A stretch of 64,000 bases of DNA from Streptomyces asiaticus (GTDB lineage: Bacteria; Actinomycetota; Actinomycetes; Streptomycetales; Streptomycetaceae), in assembly GCF_018138715.1 (NCBI RefSeq), contig NZ_JAGSHX010000006.1, positions 2,852,001-2,916,000 on the forward strand. The letters run 5' to 3'. Made by a program: the position numbers and the translations under genes. The notes below the pieces were generated by a model. That model saw only the letters and a program-made list of their open reading frames with translations. It had not been told where the DNA came from and searched no databases. Within the stretch, counting starts at the first letter, position 1. Every line of letters begins with the position of its first letter. Of the stretch, positions 6,066-14,592 are shown piece after piece.

Positions 6066-7993
6066 GCGCGCGCCAGCTCGGCGGCGCGGGCAGCCTCGGG
6101 GTGCGCCGCGTACCACTCGTCGTTCGCCATCATGGTCTCCGCGTCCTTCATGTAGCCGGACCCCCAGGAGTAGCCGCTGACGGCGTCCGTCAGGTCCGCG
6201 TCCAGCGGGACGCCGAAGAAATCCATGCTCATCGTCTTCGCGATCTCAGCCGCCACGTCCTCCGCCACGTCCTCCGGAGCGGAGGCCAAGACCTCGTCAT
6301 GAATCGGGAGAAGCAGGTACTCCGTCAACCCCTTGTCGTCCATGTCCAGCAGTGCCTGACAGAGGACGTCGCGCGCCGTCGACTGGACCATGTAATTGGT
6401 AGCCGCGTACACCCGATCCCGATCCAGAGGCAGGCGCCGGCCGACGGGCGTGCGGACGACGAAACCACGCGCCCGTGCCTCGCGCTGGAGGTGGTTGGAG
6501 TACCGCTTGATGCCCCGGTACGTGCGGTCGTACGCCGCGATGGCTTTCTTGACGTCGGGGAGCGGAGCGCCAGTCTGCCGCGACAGAGTCAGCGCTCCTC
6601 CCCCGTAGACCTTGCCGAACCCAACGCCCTTGCACAGCTTTCGGTGAAAGCTCGTGTAGTCCGGTCCGTAGATCAGTTCCGCCGTGAAACCGTGGAGGTC
6701 ACGGCCGTCCGCGATGGCCTGTTTCATGACGGGCTCATCCGCCAGCGCCGCGAGAACGCGCATTTCAACCGCGGAGTAGTCCACGGAGATGACGCGGTGT
6801 CCCTCGTCGGCCAGCAGCGCGCGGCGGATCGTCCAGTCCCCCGACGGAAGCTGCTGGAGCGGCGGCCCGGATATGGACATGCGCGCCGTTCGAGCCTGGA
6901 GGCTGTTCACGTTGCAGTGGATCCGCCCGTCGGCGTCCAGGCCGTCGCGCATAGCCACGCCGTACGACGTCCGCCACTTCCCCGCACGCTTGGCGTGGAG
7001 AACGGCGTCCGCGAGCGGATTGGGTGTGCGGGTCCCGCGCGGCTGCCACTTGGTGTCGAGGTCGGCCAGGTCCAACAAGATGGCCTTGTCGACCTTCAGC
7101 GCACCGGACGGCGTCTTCTCCGTCAGCGTCTCGCCCATGCCGACGAGTGCCGCGGAAACCTGCGCCGTGGCATTGACCGACGTCACGCCGTACTGAGCGG
7201 CCTTAGCGGTGTGCCGCTCCGCCTCCTCCTCCAGCCGGCCGACGAGGGCACGCACGTAGTCCTGGTCCACCCGCATCCCGCGGCGCATCATCTTGCAGCA
7301 GATCGTCATCACGCGGTGCTCGAAGTTAACGAGCTGCTGAGAGACGCCCACCTTGCGGAGCTGCTGCTCCAGGACGGGCAGGAGACGGGAGGCGAGAATG
7401 ACATCAAGCCCCGCGTACTGGAGGTACGTCGGGTGGTTGATGTCGATCGCTCGCCACCCCGTCGCCTTGGTCTCGCCGATGCTGCGGAAGACGGCCGTCA
7501 GGTCCGCCTGCGTGTCCGGCGCTGCCGGGTCCACATGCAGCGCGGACAGTTCCTTCAACCCCAGCCCGGTGCCGCCTTCCTGCTTCAGTCGGGGATCGAA
7601 GAGGTGGGCGAGGATTTTGGAGTCGGTGACGCGTGGAGCCAGCTCCTCCAGCGGCATGGAGAGGTGGCGATCCAGAACGAGCAGATCGAATGCAGCGTTG
7701 TGTACGACGAGCTTCGGGAGCCGCGTGAGTGCCCAGCGTGCCGCCTCCGCCATCTCCGGACGGCCTTCGACCTGGAGGACGTAGGCGTCAATGGCGTTGC
7801 CGAGCTGGACGGTCCGGAGGCCGTACGTCGGGCTGTAGATGTCCAGTCCCGTGGTCTCCGTGTCCAGCGCCGCCATCAGGCCGTTGCGCGCCTGGTGCTC
7901 CACGAACGCCCGGAACTCGCGCAGGTCCGCGGAGGTCTCCGGGACGTAGGTCATCGTCTCGTCGCCGTCGATGGTGTACGGGAAGTGCTTCAC
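6062..7993 (-). CDS. Family A DNA polymerase with 3'-5' exonuclease domain
   Basis: A 643-residue protein from GTG at 7993. The N-terminal ~200 residues are a DnaQ-like proofreading domain: ALDTETTGLDIYSP (ExoI), VVHNAAFDLLVLDRH (ExoII) and a YLQYAGLDVILA segment (ExoIII). The C-terminal part carries polymerase motif A (VISVDYSAVEMRVLAALA), motif B (RKLCKGVGFGKVYGGG) and motif C (LLPIHDEVLAS). It lacks the 5'-3' nuclease domain of host PolA, as usual for phage enzymes. It overlaps the downstream HNH gene by 4 nt and is separated from the primase-helicase by another HNH gene, so the three form one replication unit. Confidence 0.9.
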   Translation of the reverse strand: MKHFPYTIDGDETMTYVPETSADLREFRAFVEHQARNGLMAALDTETTGLDIYSPTYGLRTVQLGNAIDAYVLQVEGRPEMAEAARWALTRLPKLVVHNAAFDLLVLDRHLSMPLEELAPRVTDSKILAHLFDPRLKQEGGTGLGLKELSALHVDPAAPDTQADLTAVFRSIGETKATGWRAIDINHPTYLQYAGLDVILASRLLPVLEQQLRKVGVSQQLVNFEHRVMTICCKMMRRGMRVDQDYVRALVGRLEEEAERHTAKAAQYGVTSVNATAQVSAALVGMGETLTEKTPSGALKVDKAILLDLADLDTKWQPRGTRTPNPLADAVLHAKRAGKWRTSYGVAMRDGLDADGRIHCNVNSLQARTARMSISGPPLQQLPSGDWTIRRALLADEGHRVISVDYSAVEMRVLAALADEPVMKQAIADGRDLHGFTAELIYGPDYTSFHRKLCKGVGFGKVYGGGALTLSRQTGAPLPDVKKAIAAYDRTYRGIKRYSNHLQREARARGFVVRTPVGRRLPLDRDRVYAATNYMVQSTARDVLCQALLDMDDKGLTEYLLLPIHDEVLASAPEDVAEDVAAEIAKTMSMDFFGVPLDADLTDAVSGYSWGSGYMKDAETMMANDEWYAAHPEAARAAELARA

Positions 7994-8481
7994 GTGACGT
8001 GCCTCCAGTTCTTCCCGCTCTTGATGTGCGCCACCGTTCCGGTGTTGACGCCGTACTTCGCCGCAAGCGCGGACAATGACGCGCCGTTCGCGAGCGCTGC
8101 CTTGATCTGCCGAACTTTGTCCGCCGTCAGACGTACTCGGCCGTTCCGCTCCCCTCTGATTTCGGTACCGTGCGCTGCCCGGTGCGACAGGTTCTCTGAC
8201 TGACTAACCCACTTGAGATTGCGAAGCCTGTTGTCCCGCGGATTTCCGTTCAAGTGAGCGCCGTACGGAGCGTCGTCAGGGGCTTGCCCTACGAAGGCCC
8301 GGAGTACAAGCCGGTGTACGGATTGCGCGACCCGCTTGCGATCTCGCATGAGAATCACGCGGCTATACCCCCGCGAGCAGACACCGGGACGCAGAACCTT
8401 TCCGCGCTTGCCGAAGACTCTCCCGGCGTCGCTCACGAAGTACCCTGGGAACCCCTCCACCTCCCGCCACTGTTCGTTCAT
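7990..8481 (-). CDS. HNH homing endonuclease (NUMOD4-HNH-HTH)
   Basis: About 163 residues. N-terminal EQWREVEGFPGYFVSDAGRV is a NUMOD4 signature; the centre (SVHRLVLRAFVG, HLNGNPRDNRLRNLKWVS) is an HNH core. The C-terminal ADKVRQIKAALANGAS...LAAKYGVNTGTVAHIKSG is a helix-turn-helix for DNA targeting. ATG at 8481 is used (a GTG one codon earlier is possible) and the gene overlaps both neighbours by a few nt. Its placement between primase and polymerase suggests a free-standing homing enzyme. Confidence 0.75.
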   Translation of the reverse strand: MNEQWREVEGFPGYFVSDAGRVFGKRGKVLRPGVCSRGYSRVILMRDRKRVAQSVHRLVLRAFVGQAPDDAPYGAHLNGNPRDNRLRNLKWVSQSENLSHRAAHGTEIRGERNGRVRLTADKVRQIKAALANGASLSALAAKYGVNTGTVAHIKSGKNWRHVT

Positions 8482-10949
8482 CACGCCCCCCGTTGCTGAC
8501 CAAAGATGTCTGAATTACCGTCGGTGAGCGGCCCGTCGTCCTGTCGCTGCTCTGCTGCTTTCTCCGCGTCGGTCTTCAGCCGGATTCCTTGGAACCCCCA
8601 CCGACCGCCGACCTTCTTCTTCGGGAATCCGCGGGCTTCAACCTCTACGCCGAGACTCCAGCCTGAAAGCTGTTCCTTGCGTGACATCCCCGCGTCTTCA
8701 CACCACTCCGCGTACGCGCGACGGAGTTGCATCGGAGCAATCCGCGCGCCCGGTTCCTGGACTAGACACGCCTCTAGCCATTCCTGAAGCCGATCCTCAG
8801 ACTCCCGGTAATCGGCGGTGTCCTGCTGAACCGCTGACGGCTCCTGAAGCCCGCTCGCGTACCACTCCACGGCGCCGCGAACTGCCCACGCCAACACGCC
8901 TTCGGCCTCCGCCTTCAGCTTCGCGGGAAGCTCGGGGTCGGCGTTCTTACCGCGGAACGTTGCTTCCCACGACACAAGCTTCACGCGACGCCAGGTGCCG
9001 AAGTCGGCGCTCATGATTGCCGGTCGGTAGTTCCCCGCGATCTGGAGAAGGAACGTCGGAGTGAACGTGAAGGGGTTCGAGTGCAGTCGCCGCGCGGTGA
9101 CCGGGTCCCCTCCCGTAATTTGCTTGATCAACGCGTCGGCGAGACGGCTGTACCGCTCCGTCTCGGAGCAGAACACCAAGCGCGCACCATAGAGGTCCGC
9201 CAATTCCGGGTTTGCTTGCCCAACCGCCGTTCGCTGCTCGAAGACGGACACCTGAGCTGACTTCGTAACACCGCGGAAGACGTGGGTCAGGACGTCCAGG
9301 AATACTGATTTCCCGTTAGCTCCGGCCCCGTGATGAAACACAAACATCTGCTCGGCGGTGCTACCTGTTATGCCGTACCCGACGATGCGCCGGATGTAAT
9401 CCACCATCTCCGGGTGGTTCGGGAACACCTCCACAAGGAATCGATCCCAGCGCGGGGAGAGGGCACCGGGTCTGTAATCCGGCTCCACCATCCTGGTAAT
9501 TAGGTCAGCCGGGTCGTGGGGCTTCAGTTCGCCCGTCCGCAAGTTGACCGTTCCGTTCCCAACAGACAGCAGTTCCGGAGAGCGGTCGAAATCGTTAGCC
9601 GTCGCCGGGACGCCGGGCACACTCGGAAGCTCCTTCAGAATGCCTTCGATGTGGCGGTTGGTCAGCGCTTTAAGAGCTAGGCGACGCTCGTAATCATCGC
9701 CCCCTGCGATCATCTCCGCGCCCATCCGGTGCAGCGCCTCACGAACCGTCGCGTCTCCAGAAACCCAGATCTTCCCGTTCCAGACGAGGAAGCCAAGCCC
9801 CTTGGCGTACCTCACTCCCCCGCCCTGCCGTCGCATGTAGTCACGGAGGCGGACAGCCAATCCCACGTCGGTGGAGTCGAACATCTCGCGCGCGCTCTGG
9901 CTCATGGACTGGAGCGCGGCATCCGTGGCGGGGATGTCCGGTTCCGTCGACGGCTCAGGGGCGGGCTTGGGCGTCTCCAGCTCGACCACGACGGCTGCAC
10001 GCACGGCTGCGTGGAGCTGGCCCGGGAACGCCTCCGGATCCCGCTCCCTCCAGTCCGTGAGGTCGTCACCCTCGTGCGGGATCTCCAGGCGCCGCACCAT
10101 GACGCCCGCCTTGACGAGCGCGACGGCCAATGAGTCCGTGAACCCCGCGCCGGCCCGGTCCCTGTCGCCGCACAGGACGACGTCCATGTCTCGAAGCCCG
10201 TCGGCCAATTCGGCAACAAGAGCCGCGTTACGAGAAAGACCGGCCCCGCGGACCGCGATCGCGGTGTACCCCGCTCCTACGGCCGTCAGTGCATCCGACG
10301 GACCTTCGCACACCAACGCCGTATCGAATCCGGATCCCGGCTGCATTACCGAGTACTTCGCCCACGCCTTCCCAGGAACGTTGGTCAGCGACATCCACCG
10401 AGCGGGGCACTTACCCCCCAGATCCCTTCCTTGCAGTCCCCTCACCACACCGTCGAAGCCTGAAAACGGCACAGTCAGACGAGGGTGCCGGGTGAACCCT
10501 CTCGACAACCACGGCTGAGCCCGGTCACCTGGCGGGGCGTACCCGATCTCTAGATCCTGGGCTTGCTCCAGCGTCAGGCCGAAACGTCGCTCCAGATACC
10601 CTATGGCCTTCGGGGACGTCGCGAGGGCGCCAGCAGTCTCGTCGACGAACACGCGAAGCCCCGCCACCTCTGCGGGTCCCACCGTCTCCGGCGCCGCAGA
10701 TCTGACCATGCGTGCACCGGCTCCATCGACGTCGAACAGATCGGCCGCTGTCACGCCTAGACGCCCCAGCCCCTCCATAACCCTCGATTGCGGGCACCCT
10801 GCGCGACACACAACGAGTGCCTGTCCGTTGTCCTTGAGGGTGATCTTCATCGACGGGTTGGAATCGCGGTGCGCGGGGCACGGCACGACCACGCCGTCCG
10901 CCTCGTCCACGCGAGCGGAGAACCTGGACACCAGCTCGTCGAACCTCAC
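8481..10949 (-). CDS. Primase-helicase (CHC2-Toprim-P4/D5 helicase)
   Basis: An 822-residue protein from GTG at 10949 (GTGA overlap with the upstream HNH gene). Domains in order: a zinc finger near the N-terminus (CPAHRDSNPSMK...VVCRAGC); a Toprim primase domain with LVCEGPSDALTAV and DVVLCGDRDRAG; a D5-type linker (YAKGLGFLVWNGKIW); and an SF3/P4 helicase with Walker A GAGANGKS and a downstream VFCSETERYSRL region. It would prime and unwind phage DNA at the fork. It is flanked on both sides by HNH genes. Length is typical of phage P4-family proteins. Confidence 0.9.
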   Translation of the reverse strand: MRFDELVSRFSARVDEADGVVVPCPAHRDSNPSMKITLKDNGQALVVCRAGCPQSRVMEGLGRLGVTAADLFDVDGAGARMVRSAAPETVGPAEVAGLRVFVDETAGALATSPKAIGYLERRFGLTLEQAQDLEIGYAPPGDRAQPWLSRGFTRHPRLTVPFSGFDGVVRGLQGRDLGGKCPARWMSLTNVPGKAWAKYSVMQPGSGFDTALVCEGPSDALTAVGAGYTAIAVRGAGLSRNAALVAELADGLRDMDVVLCGDRDRAGAGFTDSLAVALVKAGVMVRRLEIPHEGDDLTDWRERDPEAFPGQLHAAVRAAVVVELETPKPAPEPSTEPDIPATDAALQSMSQSAREMFDSTDVGLAVRLRDYMRRQGGGVRYAKGLGFLVWNGKIWVSGDATVREALHRMGAEMIAGGDDYERRLALKALTNRHIEGILKELPSVPGVPATANDFDRSPELLSVGNGTVNLRTGELKPHDPADLITRMVEPDYRPGALSPRWDRFLVEVFPNHPEMVDYIRRIVGYGITGSTAEQMFVFHHGAGANGKSVFLDVLTHVFRGVTKSAQVSVFEQRTAVGQANPELADLYGARLVFCSETERYSRLADALIKQITGGDPVTARRLHSNPFTFTPTFLLQIAGNYRPAIMSADFGTWRRVKLVSWEATFRGKNADPELPAKLKAEAEGVLAWAVRGAVEWYASGLQEPSAVQQDTADYRESEDRLQEWLEACLVQEPGARIAPMQLRRAYAEWCEDAGMSRKEQLSGWSLGVEVEARGFPKKKVGGRWGFQGIRLKTDAEKAAEQRQDDGPLTDGNSDIFGQQRGA

Positions 10950-11455
10950 AGGGACTCCCTTCGCCCCTTGCCCGTGACCAGAAGGCTCACGAGGCTTTGG
11001 CTGACGTCGTACTCCGCAGCTAGATCGCGCTGGAAGATTCCTCCGGCCGCGTACCTATCCCGGATCTCTCGCACCTGATCGTCAGAGAGCTTCGACGCGT
11101 AATGCGACTCTCCGGACGGCACTGTCCCGTGTCGTATGGCGTCGGCCATGTTCTCCTTCTGCGTTCCTGCCGCCAGGTTCGACAGCCGGTTATTGAGCGA
11201 GTCACCGTCGATATGGCGGATCAACGCGCCTGCGGGGATGGACCCGTAGAAGGCGGAGTACACCGCGCGGTGCCACGCAATACGCCAACTGGAGTGGTCA
11301 TCACGGTGCAGCATCAGGACTTGGTACTGCATCCCTCGGTTCGTGGTGTGAACTGTGGGCTTCCGCGGCCCCTTCGGGCTGAAGATGCTCCCCTCGCTGT
11401 TCGCGATGTACTTGCCTCCGGTCCCTGGTACCGGCGCAAAGCTGATCCCGCCCAT
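10946..11455 (-). CDS. HNH homing endonuclease with C-terminal HTH
   Basis: A 169-residue protein starting at 11455. The HNH core is WHRAVYSAFYG followed by ALIRHIDGDSLNNRLSNLAAGTQ. The C-terminal SDDQVREIRDRYAAGGI...LAAEYDVSQSLVSLLVTG is a helix-turn-helix like that of the 7990-8481 protein, so the two are probably related. It lies immediately upstream of the primase-helicase, overlapping its start. Confidence 0.75.
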   Translation of the reverse strand: MGGISFAPVPGTGGKYIANSEGSIFSPKGPRKPTVHTTNRGMQYQVLMLHRDDHSSWRIAWHRAVYSAFYGSIPAGALIRHIDGDSLNNRLSNLAAGTQKENMADAIRHGTVPSGESHYASKLSDDQVREIRDRYAAGGIFQRDLAAEYDVSQSLVSLLVTGKGRRESL

Positions 11456-11478
11456 GTCTCCCCTCTCAGTGCATGCCG

Positions 11479-11506
11479 AAGGGGCGCCTCTGGAGAGACG
11501 CCCCTT
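11479..11506 (-). terminator. Intrinsic terminator-like hairpin
   Basis: Stem AAGGGGCG / CGCCCCTT between the small accessory gene cluster and the HNH-primase unit. Confidence 0.5.
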
Positions 11507-11529
11507 GCGGTTCGGTGTTCGGTTGTTGG

Positions 11530-11697
11530 CTATTCGTCGTCGCCGACCTCTTCGACGCTGACGATCTCGCCCAGCCAGGACGAGTGTCGGTCCGCGTGCT
11601 TGTCCCCGTACGTCAGCGCGCCTTCCACCCAGTCCTCAGGGTCATCCGGCGTGCCGTACACGTCGACGTATCCGACGAACTTGATCCGGGTCTTCAC
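11530..11697 (-). CDS. Small acidic phage protein
   Basis: A 55-residue ORF from GTG at 11697, overlapping the stop of the PD-(D/E)XK nuclease gene (GTGA). Sequence VKTRIKFVGYVDVYGTPDDP and a Glu/Asp-rich C-terminus. It looks translationally coupled to the nuclease. No family recognised. Confidence 0.55.
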   Translation of the reverse strand: MKTRIKFVGYVDVYGTPDDPEDWVEGALTYGDKHADRHSSWLGEIVSVEEVGDDE

Positions 11698-12107
11698 TGG
11701 CGTCCACCTCCGTGCTTCTCGTAGTGCGCCTTCCACACCTCAGCCGGCGCGTACGTCTCGGCCAGTGCCTCTGCGTCGCGCAAGCGGTTGACGAGGCGAA
11801 CGTCAGTGGCGGCGTCGCGCACGTGGTAAGCGGCCGACACGTTGGCCCGGACCCGCTTCACCACCGCCACGCCGAACGGCTGGCCAGCGTTGACGGCCTC
11901 CCGGTTCGCCTGCGCGATGTACTCGGGGAGTCGGATGGTCTTCTCCGCCTTCAGCTCCGCGGCGTGAAGGTAGAAGCCGTCCACGTCGCCGATGTCCTTC
12001 GCGCCCATCTGCACGTTGCGGTGTGCGCGGGGGTTGTGGTGTTCGCGGAGGAAGGCTGTCCAGGTGGATTCCCATGCGGTGCCGCGTGCCTTACTCGGGT
12101 TGGCCAT
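11694..12107 (-). CDS. Putative PD-(D/E)XK nuclease, Holliday-junction resolvase-like
   Basis: A 137-residue protein. KARGTAWESTWTAFLREHH resembles the N-terminal helix of archaeal-type Hjc resolvases; GDVDGFYLHAAELKAEK supplies the Asp...ExK metal-binding pattern; and REAVNAGQPFGVAVVKR gives the following helix-strand. A phage junction resolvase would debranch DNA before packaging. I start at the second Met (12107); an ATG two codons upstream is equally possible. Confidence 0.6.
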   Translation of the reverse strand: MANPSKARGTAWESTWTAFLREHHNPRAHRNVQMGAKDIGDVDGFYLHAAELKAEKTIRLPEYIAQANREAVNAGQPFGVAVVKRVRANVSAAYHVRDAATDVRLVNRLRDAEALAETYAPAEVWKAHYEKHGGGRQ

Positions 12108-12333
12108 CGCCACCGCCCCGAACCACGTGGACGATGTCGCTCAAGAAGTCACCGATCCCGGGCCAATCCCTCGCAGCCTTGGCCTGTAGGTCGGCGATCA
12201 CCTGCTTCCGAACCTCCCATTCGATCGCCTCCACGACCCACGCATCCCGGTACGCCTTGTCGCGCCACCGGTCGAAGACCTTCCAGGCTTCCGGCGAGAT
12301 TTCGTAGTCCTCACCATCGATTTCCATCGTCAT
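12091..12333 (-). CDS. Small hypothetical phage protein
   Basis: An 80-residue ORF with an ATGA overlap on its 5' side and a 17-nt overlap with the nuclease gene on its 3' side. MTMEIDGEDYEISPEAWKVFDRW suggests a short beta hairpin followed by long charged helices. Unknown function. Confidence 0.55.
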   Translation of the reverse strand: MTMEIDGEDYEISPEAWKVFDRWRDKAYRDAWVVEAIEWEVRKQVIADLQAKAARDWPGIGDFLSDIVHVVRGGGDGQPE

Positions 12334-12524
12334 CCTCCTTCCACCTCCCTCATCAACTCCTCCGTCAGCCACGGCCACGAGGCATATACACAGCGTGGCT
12401 TGTCGAACTCCACGGGCTCCGCGTCGGGGAGCGCGCGGACGACGCGATAGCTGCGCTCCCACGTCGGGCGGTTGGTGAGGGGGCGCGGAGTCGACGACAG
12501 AATGCGGGTCATCGCGTCAGCCAT
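12330..12524 (-). CDS. Small hypothetical phage protein
   Basis: A 64-residue ORF starting MADAMTRILSSTPRPLT, Trp-rich in the centre (CVYASWPWLTEELMREV). It is tightly packed between overlapping neighbours. No family recognised. Confidence 0.5.
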   Translation of the reverse strand: MADAMTRILSSTPRPLTNRPTWERSYRVVRALPDAEPVEFDKPRCVYASWPWLTEELMREVEGG

Positions 12525-12804
12525 GGCCCGCCCTCTCCACTCGGACCCGCCTGCCGTCTTTCACCAGCGTGTCGCCGATACGCGCCACGATGAGGACACC
12601 GTCTGGGCCGCGGAACTGGAGGGTGAGCGGCGGTGTGATCCAACTGTCCAGCTCGTAGCCAGTGGGCTTCAGCCACTCCCACGTCTCGCCGGGGCTGCCC
12701 GCCATGCGCAACGTGTGCCGCGACGGGTCGTCGGCGTGGGTCTGCGTGGCGAACACGGGTGACGGTCGCGTGGGTGGCTTGCGTCGGCGTCGGAAAAACT
12801 TCAT
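12517..12804 (-). CDS. Small hypothetical phage protein, basic N-terminus
   Basis: A 95-residue ORF starting MKFFRRRRKPPTRPS, with an ATGA overlap with the gene before it. After a basic, Pro-rich head the rest is beta-rich (GYELDSWITPPLTLQFRGP). No transmembrane segment. Unknown function. Confidence 0.5.
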   Translation of the reverse strand: MKFFRRRRKPPTRPSPVFATQTHADDPSRHTLRMAGSPGETWEWLKPTGYELDSWITPPLTLQFRGPDGVLIVARIGDTLVKDGRRVRVERAGHG

Positions 12805-13088
12805 GCGACGTCCGACCATGTGGTGTACGCCTTCTGGATCCGGCAGGAAACAACGCCCTGTTTCATTACACGGACGCTCTCCTTCGCCTCGTCGTCCCAG
12901 TAGTCGACGTAACCCAGCGACGTGCGCTGTCCGCGAGCAGCACCGATGGTGTTATACGGGCCGTAGTGCTCGGTCTCGGTACCGCCGGTCTCAACCCATC
13001 GGCCCTCGTCCCAGTCCCACTTCCCCGCCTTGCTGACGAGGACGACGCGGAACACGTCCTGGTCGTCGCCGACCATGCGGCGCGCCAT
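12801..13088 (-). CDS. Small hypothetical phage protein
   Basis: A 95-residue ORF, MARRMVGDDQDVFRVVLVSK, then WDWDEGRWVETGG and TSLGYVDYWDDEAKES: a beta-rich protein with several Trp residues. The start overlaps the previous stop (TGATG), indicating coupling. Unknown function. Confidence 0.5.
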   Translation of the reverse strand: MARRMVGDDQDVFRVVLVSKAGKWDWDEGRWVETGGTETEHYGPYNTIGAARGQRTSLGYVDYWDDEAKESVRVMKQGVVSCRIQKAYTTWSDVA

Positions 13089-13408
13089 CAGCTACCACTC
13101 CCCGCTGGCCGCCACACCGTGAGGGTCACCTCATGCGGCTCCACCTCGGTGGCCTTGATGGTCGCGCCCTCGTACTCCCACGGATCGGTGTCTTCCTGGT
13201 TCTCCGTGAGGCCCTGCGCGTACACGACGGAGTACGCCTTGCCGTCGTCAGGGGCGCGGAAGACGATCTCATGGAGCGACACCCAGCGGCGTTCGTCGAT
13301 CTGCTCTTCGTGCAGTTGCTCCGCGGCTTTGCCGGGTTCGGCGTCCCACTCGTACGGGATGCCGATGGTTTCCAGCTCTTCGCGGGTGAACTTGCGGGTG
13401 GTCACCAT
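13088..13408 (-). CDS. Hypothetical phage protein
   Basis: A 106-residue ORF starting MVTTRKFTREELETIGIP, similar in style to phage regulatory or inhibitory small proteins, followed by a beta-rich part (WVSLHEIVFRAPDDGKAYS). Overlaps both neighbours by 1 nt. Unknown function. Confidence 0.55.
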   Translation of the reverse strand: MVTTRKFTREELETIGIPYEWDAEPGKAAEQLHEEQIDERRWVSLHEIVFRAPDDGKAYSVVYAQGLTENQEDTDPWEYEGATIKATEVEPHEVTLTVWRPAGSGS

Positions 13409-13596
13409 CAGAACCGCACCTGCCTGACGTCGAAGTGTGTGCCTTCGCGGAGGAGTTCCGCGATCAGCGCCATGGCGTCCAGCTCCTCGCCGTCGGTGAA
13501 CGAGTGCTGCACGTCCACGTTGCCCACGCTCTCCGGGTCGTCCTGGACGAACTCCTCCGGGTCACCGTCGTACTCAGTCAGGAAGATGTAGCTCAT
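13408..13596 (-). CDS. Small acidic phage protein
   Basis: A 62-residue ORF, MSYIFLTEYDGDPEEFVQDD, preceded by GAGAGGAGA, strongly acidic with a helical end (DAMALIAELLREG). It overlaps the upstream gene by 23 nt. Unknown function. Confidence 0.5.
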   Translation of the reverse strand: MSYIFLTEYDGDPEEFVQDDPESVGNVDVQHSFTDGEELDAMALIAELLREGTHFDVRQVRF

Positions 13597-13792
13597 TTCT
13601 CTCCTCTCGGTTCATCACGTGCACGAACGCGCCGCGGACCTTCGCCACGCCGATCGCCTCCCAGTACTTCGAGAAGTCCCGCCGCTCCACGGCCGTCGGC
13701 ATGACGTAGATCAGGTCGTCCGGGCCGGCGGCGCGGATGTCGCCAAGGGAAGGGGCGTTGGCGTTGTCGATGGTGTGGAAGGCGCCGCTCAT
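13574..13792 (-). CDS. Small hypothetical phage protein
   Basis: A 72-residue ORF starting MSGAFHTIDNANAPSL with an ATGA overlap with the previous stop. DDLIYVMPTAVERRDF then a helix with KYWEAIGVAKVRGAFV. Unknown function. Confidence 0.5.
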   Translation of the reverse strand: MSGAFHTIDNANAPSLGDIRAAGPDDLIYVMPTAVERRDFSKYWEAIGVAKVRGAFVHVMNREERNELHLPD

Positions 13793-14049
13793 GCGGGCTC
13801 GTAGGTAGCTTCGAAGATGTCCGGCTTGCACGGGTAGTGCTCGCCCTGGACGCCGCGAATGATCCAGTCGCCCTCGTCGGCACGCATACGGCCCTCAAGA
13901 GTCTTGATCGTCATGAAGATGCCTCGCTCATCCTCGCCCGCGTCGCCGAACTGATCGATCGGGACGAAGCGGATGGCCTCCCGAAAGGTGTCCGCGGTGA
14001 ACTGAACAGCCTCGATCTCGACAGGCTTCTTACGGAAACGCATCGTCAT
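13789..14049 (-). CDS. Conserved small phage protein (FRKKPVEIEA family)
   Basis: An 86-residue protein: MRFRKKPVEIEAVQFTAD at the start and GDWIIRGVQGEHYPCKPDIF near the end. This pattern is widespread in phages of many hosts, usually annotated hypothetical. It is a useful marker that the accessory block is phage DNA. The start has two nearby ATGs (MTM). Confidence 0.65.
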   Translation of the reverse strand: MTMRFRKKPVEIEAVQFTADTFREAIRFVPIDQFGDAGEDERGIFMTIKTLEGRMRADEGDWIIRGVQGEHYPCKPDIFEATYEPA

Positions 14050-14053
14050 CTCC

Positions 14054-14152
14054 TCAATACGGCATCGGCTTGCCCGACGGCGTCCGCGTGTCCTGCGGCG
14101 GACGTGGCCGGGGCGTGGCGGGCTTGGGTTTCTGGATCTGGCGGGGGCTCAC
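14054..14152 (-). CDS. Very small Pro/Arg-rich ORF, uncertain
   Basis: A 32-residue ORF from GTG at 14152, fitting exactly between the stop of the 14158-14514 gene and the next start. Composition is Pro/Lys/Arg (QIQKPKPATPRPRPPQ). Tight packing is the main support; there is no clear ribosome site. Confidence 0.35.
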   Translation of the reverse strand: MSPRQIQKPKPATPRPRPPQDTRTPSGKPMPY

Positions 14153-14157
14153 GACGA

Positions 14158-14514
14158 CTACGCCGTTCGCAAAGCGTCGGCCCACGTGGCGCCGAGATCC
14201 TGCTTCTCTTGCACACGATTGGCGAAGGCCACGGCGGGGTCTCGATCGCTGAGCGTGGTGGTCTCAGGGACCACGTAGTCGGCCGTCGAACCCTCCAGAC
14301 CCGCGAGTCGACTCAGCGGGACACCGAGCCGACAAAGCGCCTGCCCGACGACGCACCCCGCCTGTGTGTTGTTGCCGTCCTCGTCGGTGTGGACGTAGTA
14401 ACAGGAATAGCCGTCTCGCATGTGCTGCGGTGCCTCGTACACGCGGTCCGGATTCTCCGCCACCACCTCACGGATGGCGGCCGTCAACTGCTCTCCGGTG
14501 ATCTCGACCTTCAT
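14158..14514 (-). CDS. Hypothetical phage protein
   Basis: A 118-residue protein starting MKVEITGEQLTAAIREV after GGGGAGAGG. It contains YSCYYVHTDEDGN and AGCVVGQALCRLGVP, features of small proteins of actinophages and Streptomyces. A GTAGGAGCAC element lies about 20 nt upstream of its start. Unknown function. Confidence 0.55.
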   Translation of the reverse strand: MKVEITGEQLTAAIREVVAENPDRVYEAPQHMRDGYSCYYVHTDEDGNNTQAGCVVGQALCRLGVPLSRLAGLEGSTADYVVPETTTLSDRDPAVAFANRVQEKQDLGATWADALRTA

Positions 14515-14550
14515 TGCCTCTCCCCTTCCGAACGGTGCTCCTACGCACTC

Positions 14551-14580
14551 AGCCCCCGGACCACGTGGGCGCCGGGGGCG
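14551..14580 (-). terminator. Intrinsic terminator-like hairpin
   Basis: Stem GCCCCCGG / CCGGGGGC just past the stop of the 14593-15303 gene. Confidence 0.5.
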
Positions 14581-14592
14581 AGGGGTGTGCGG

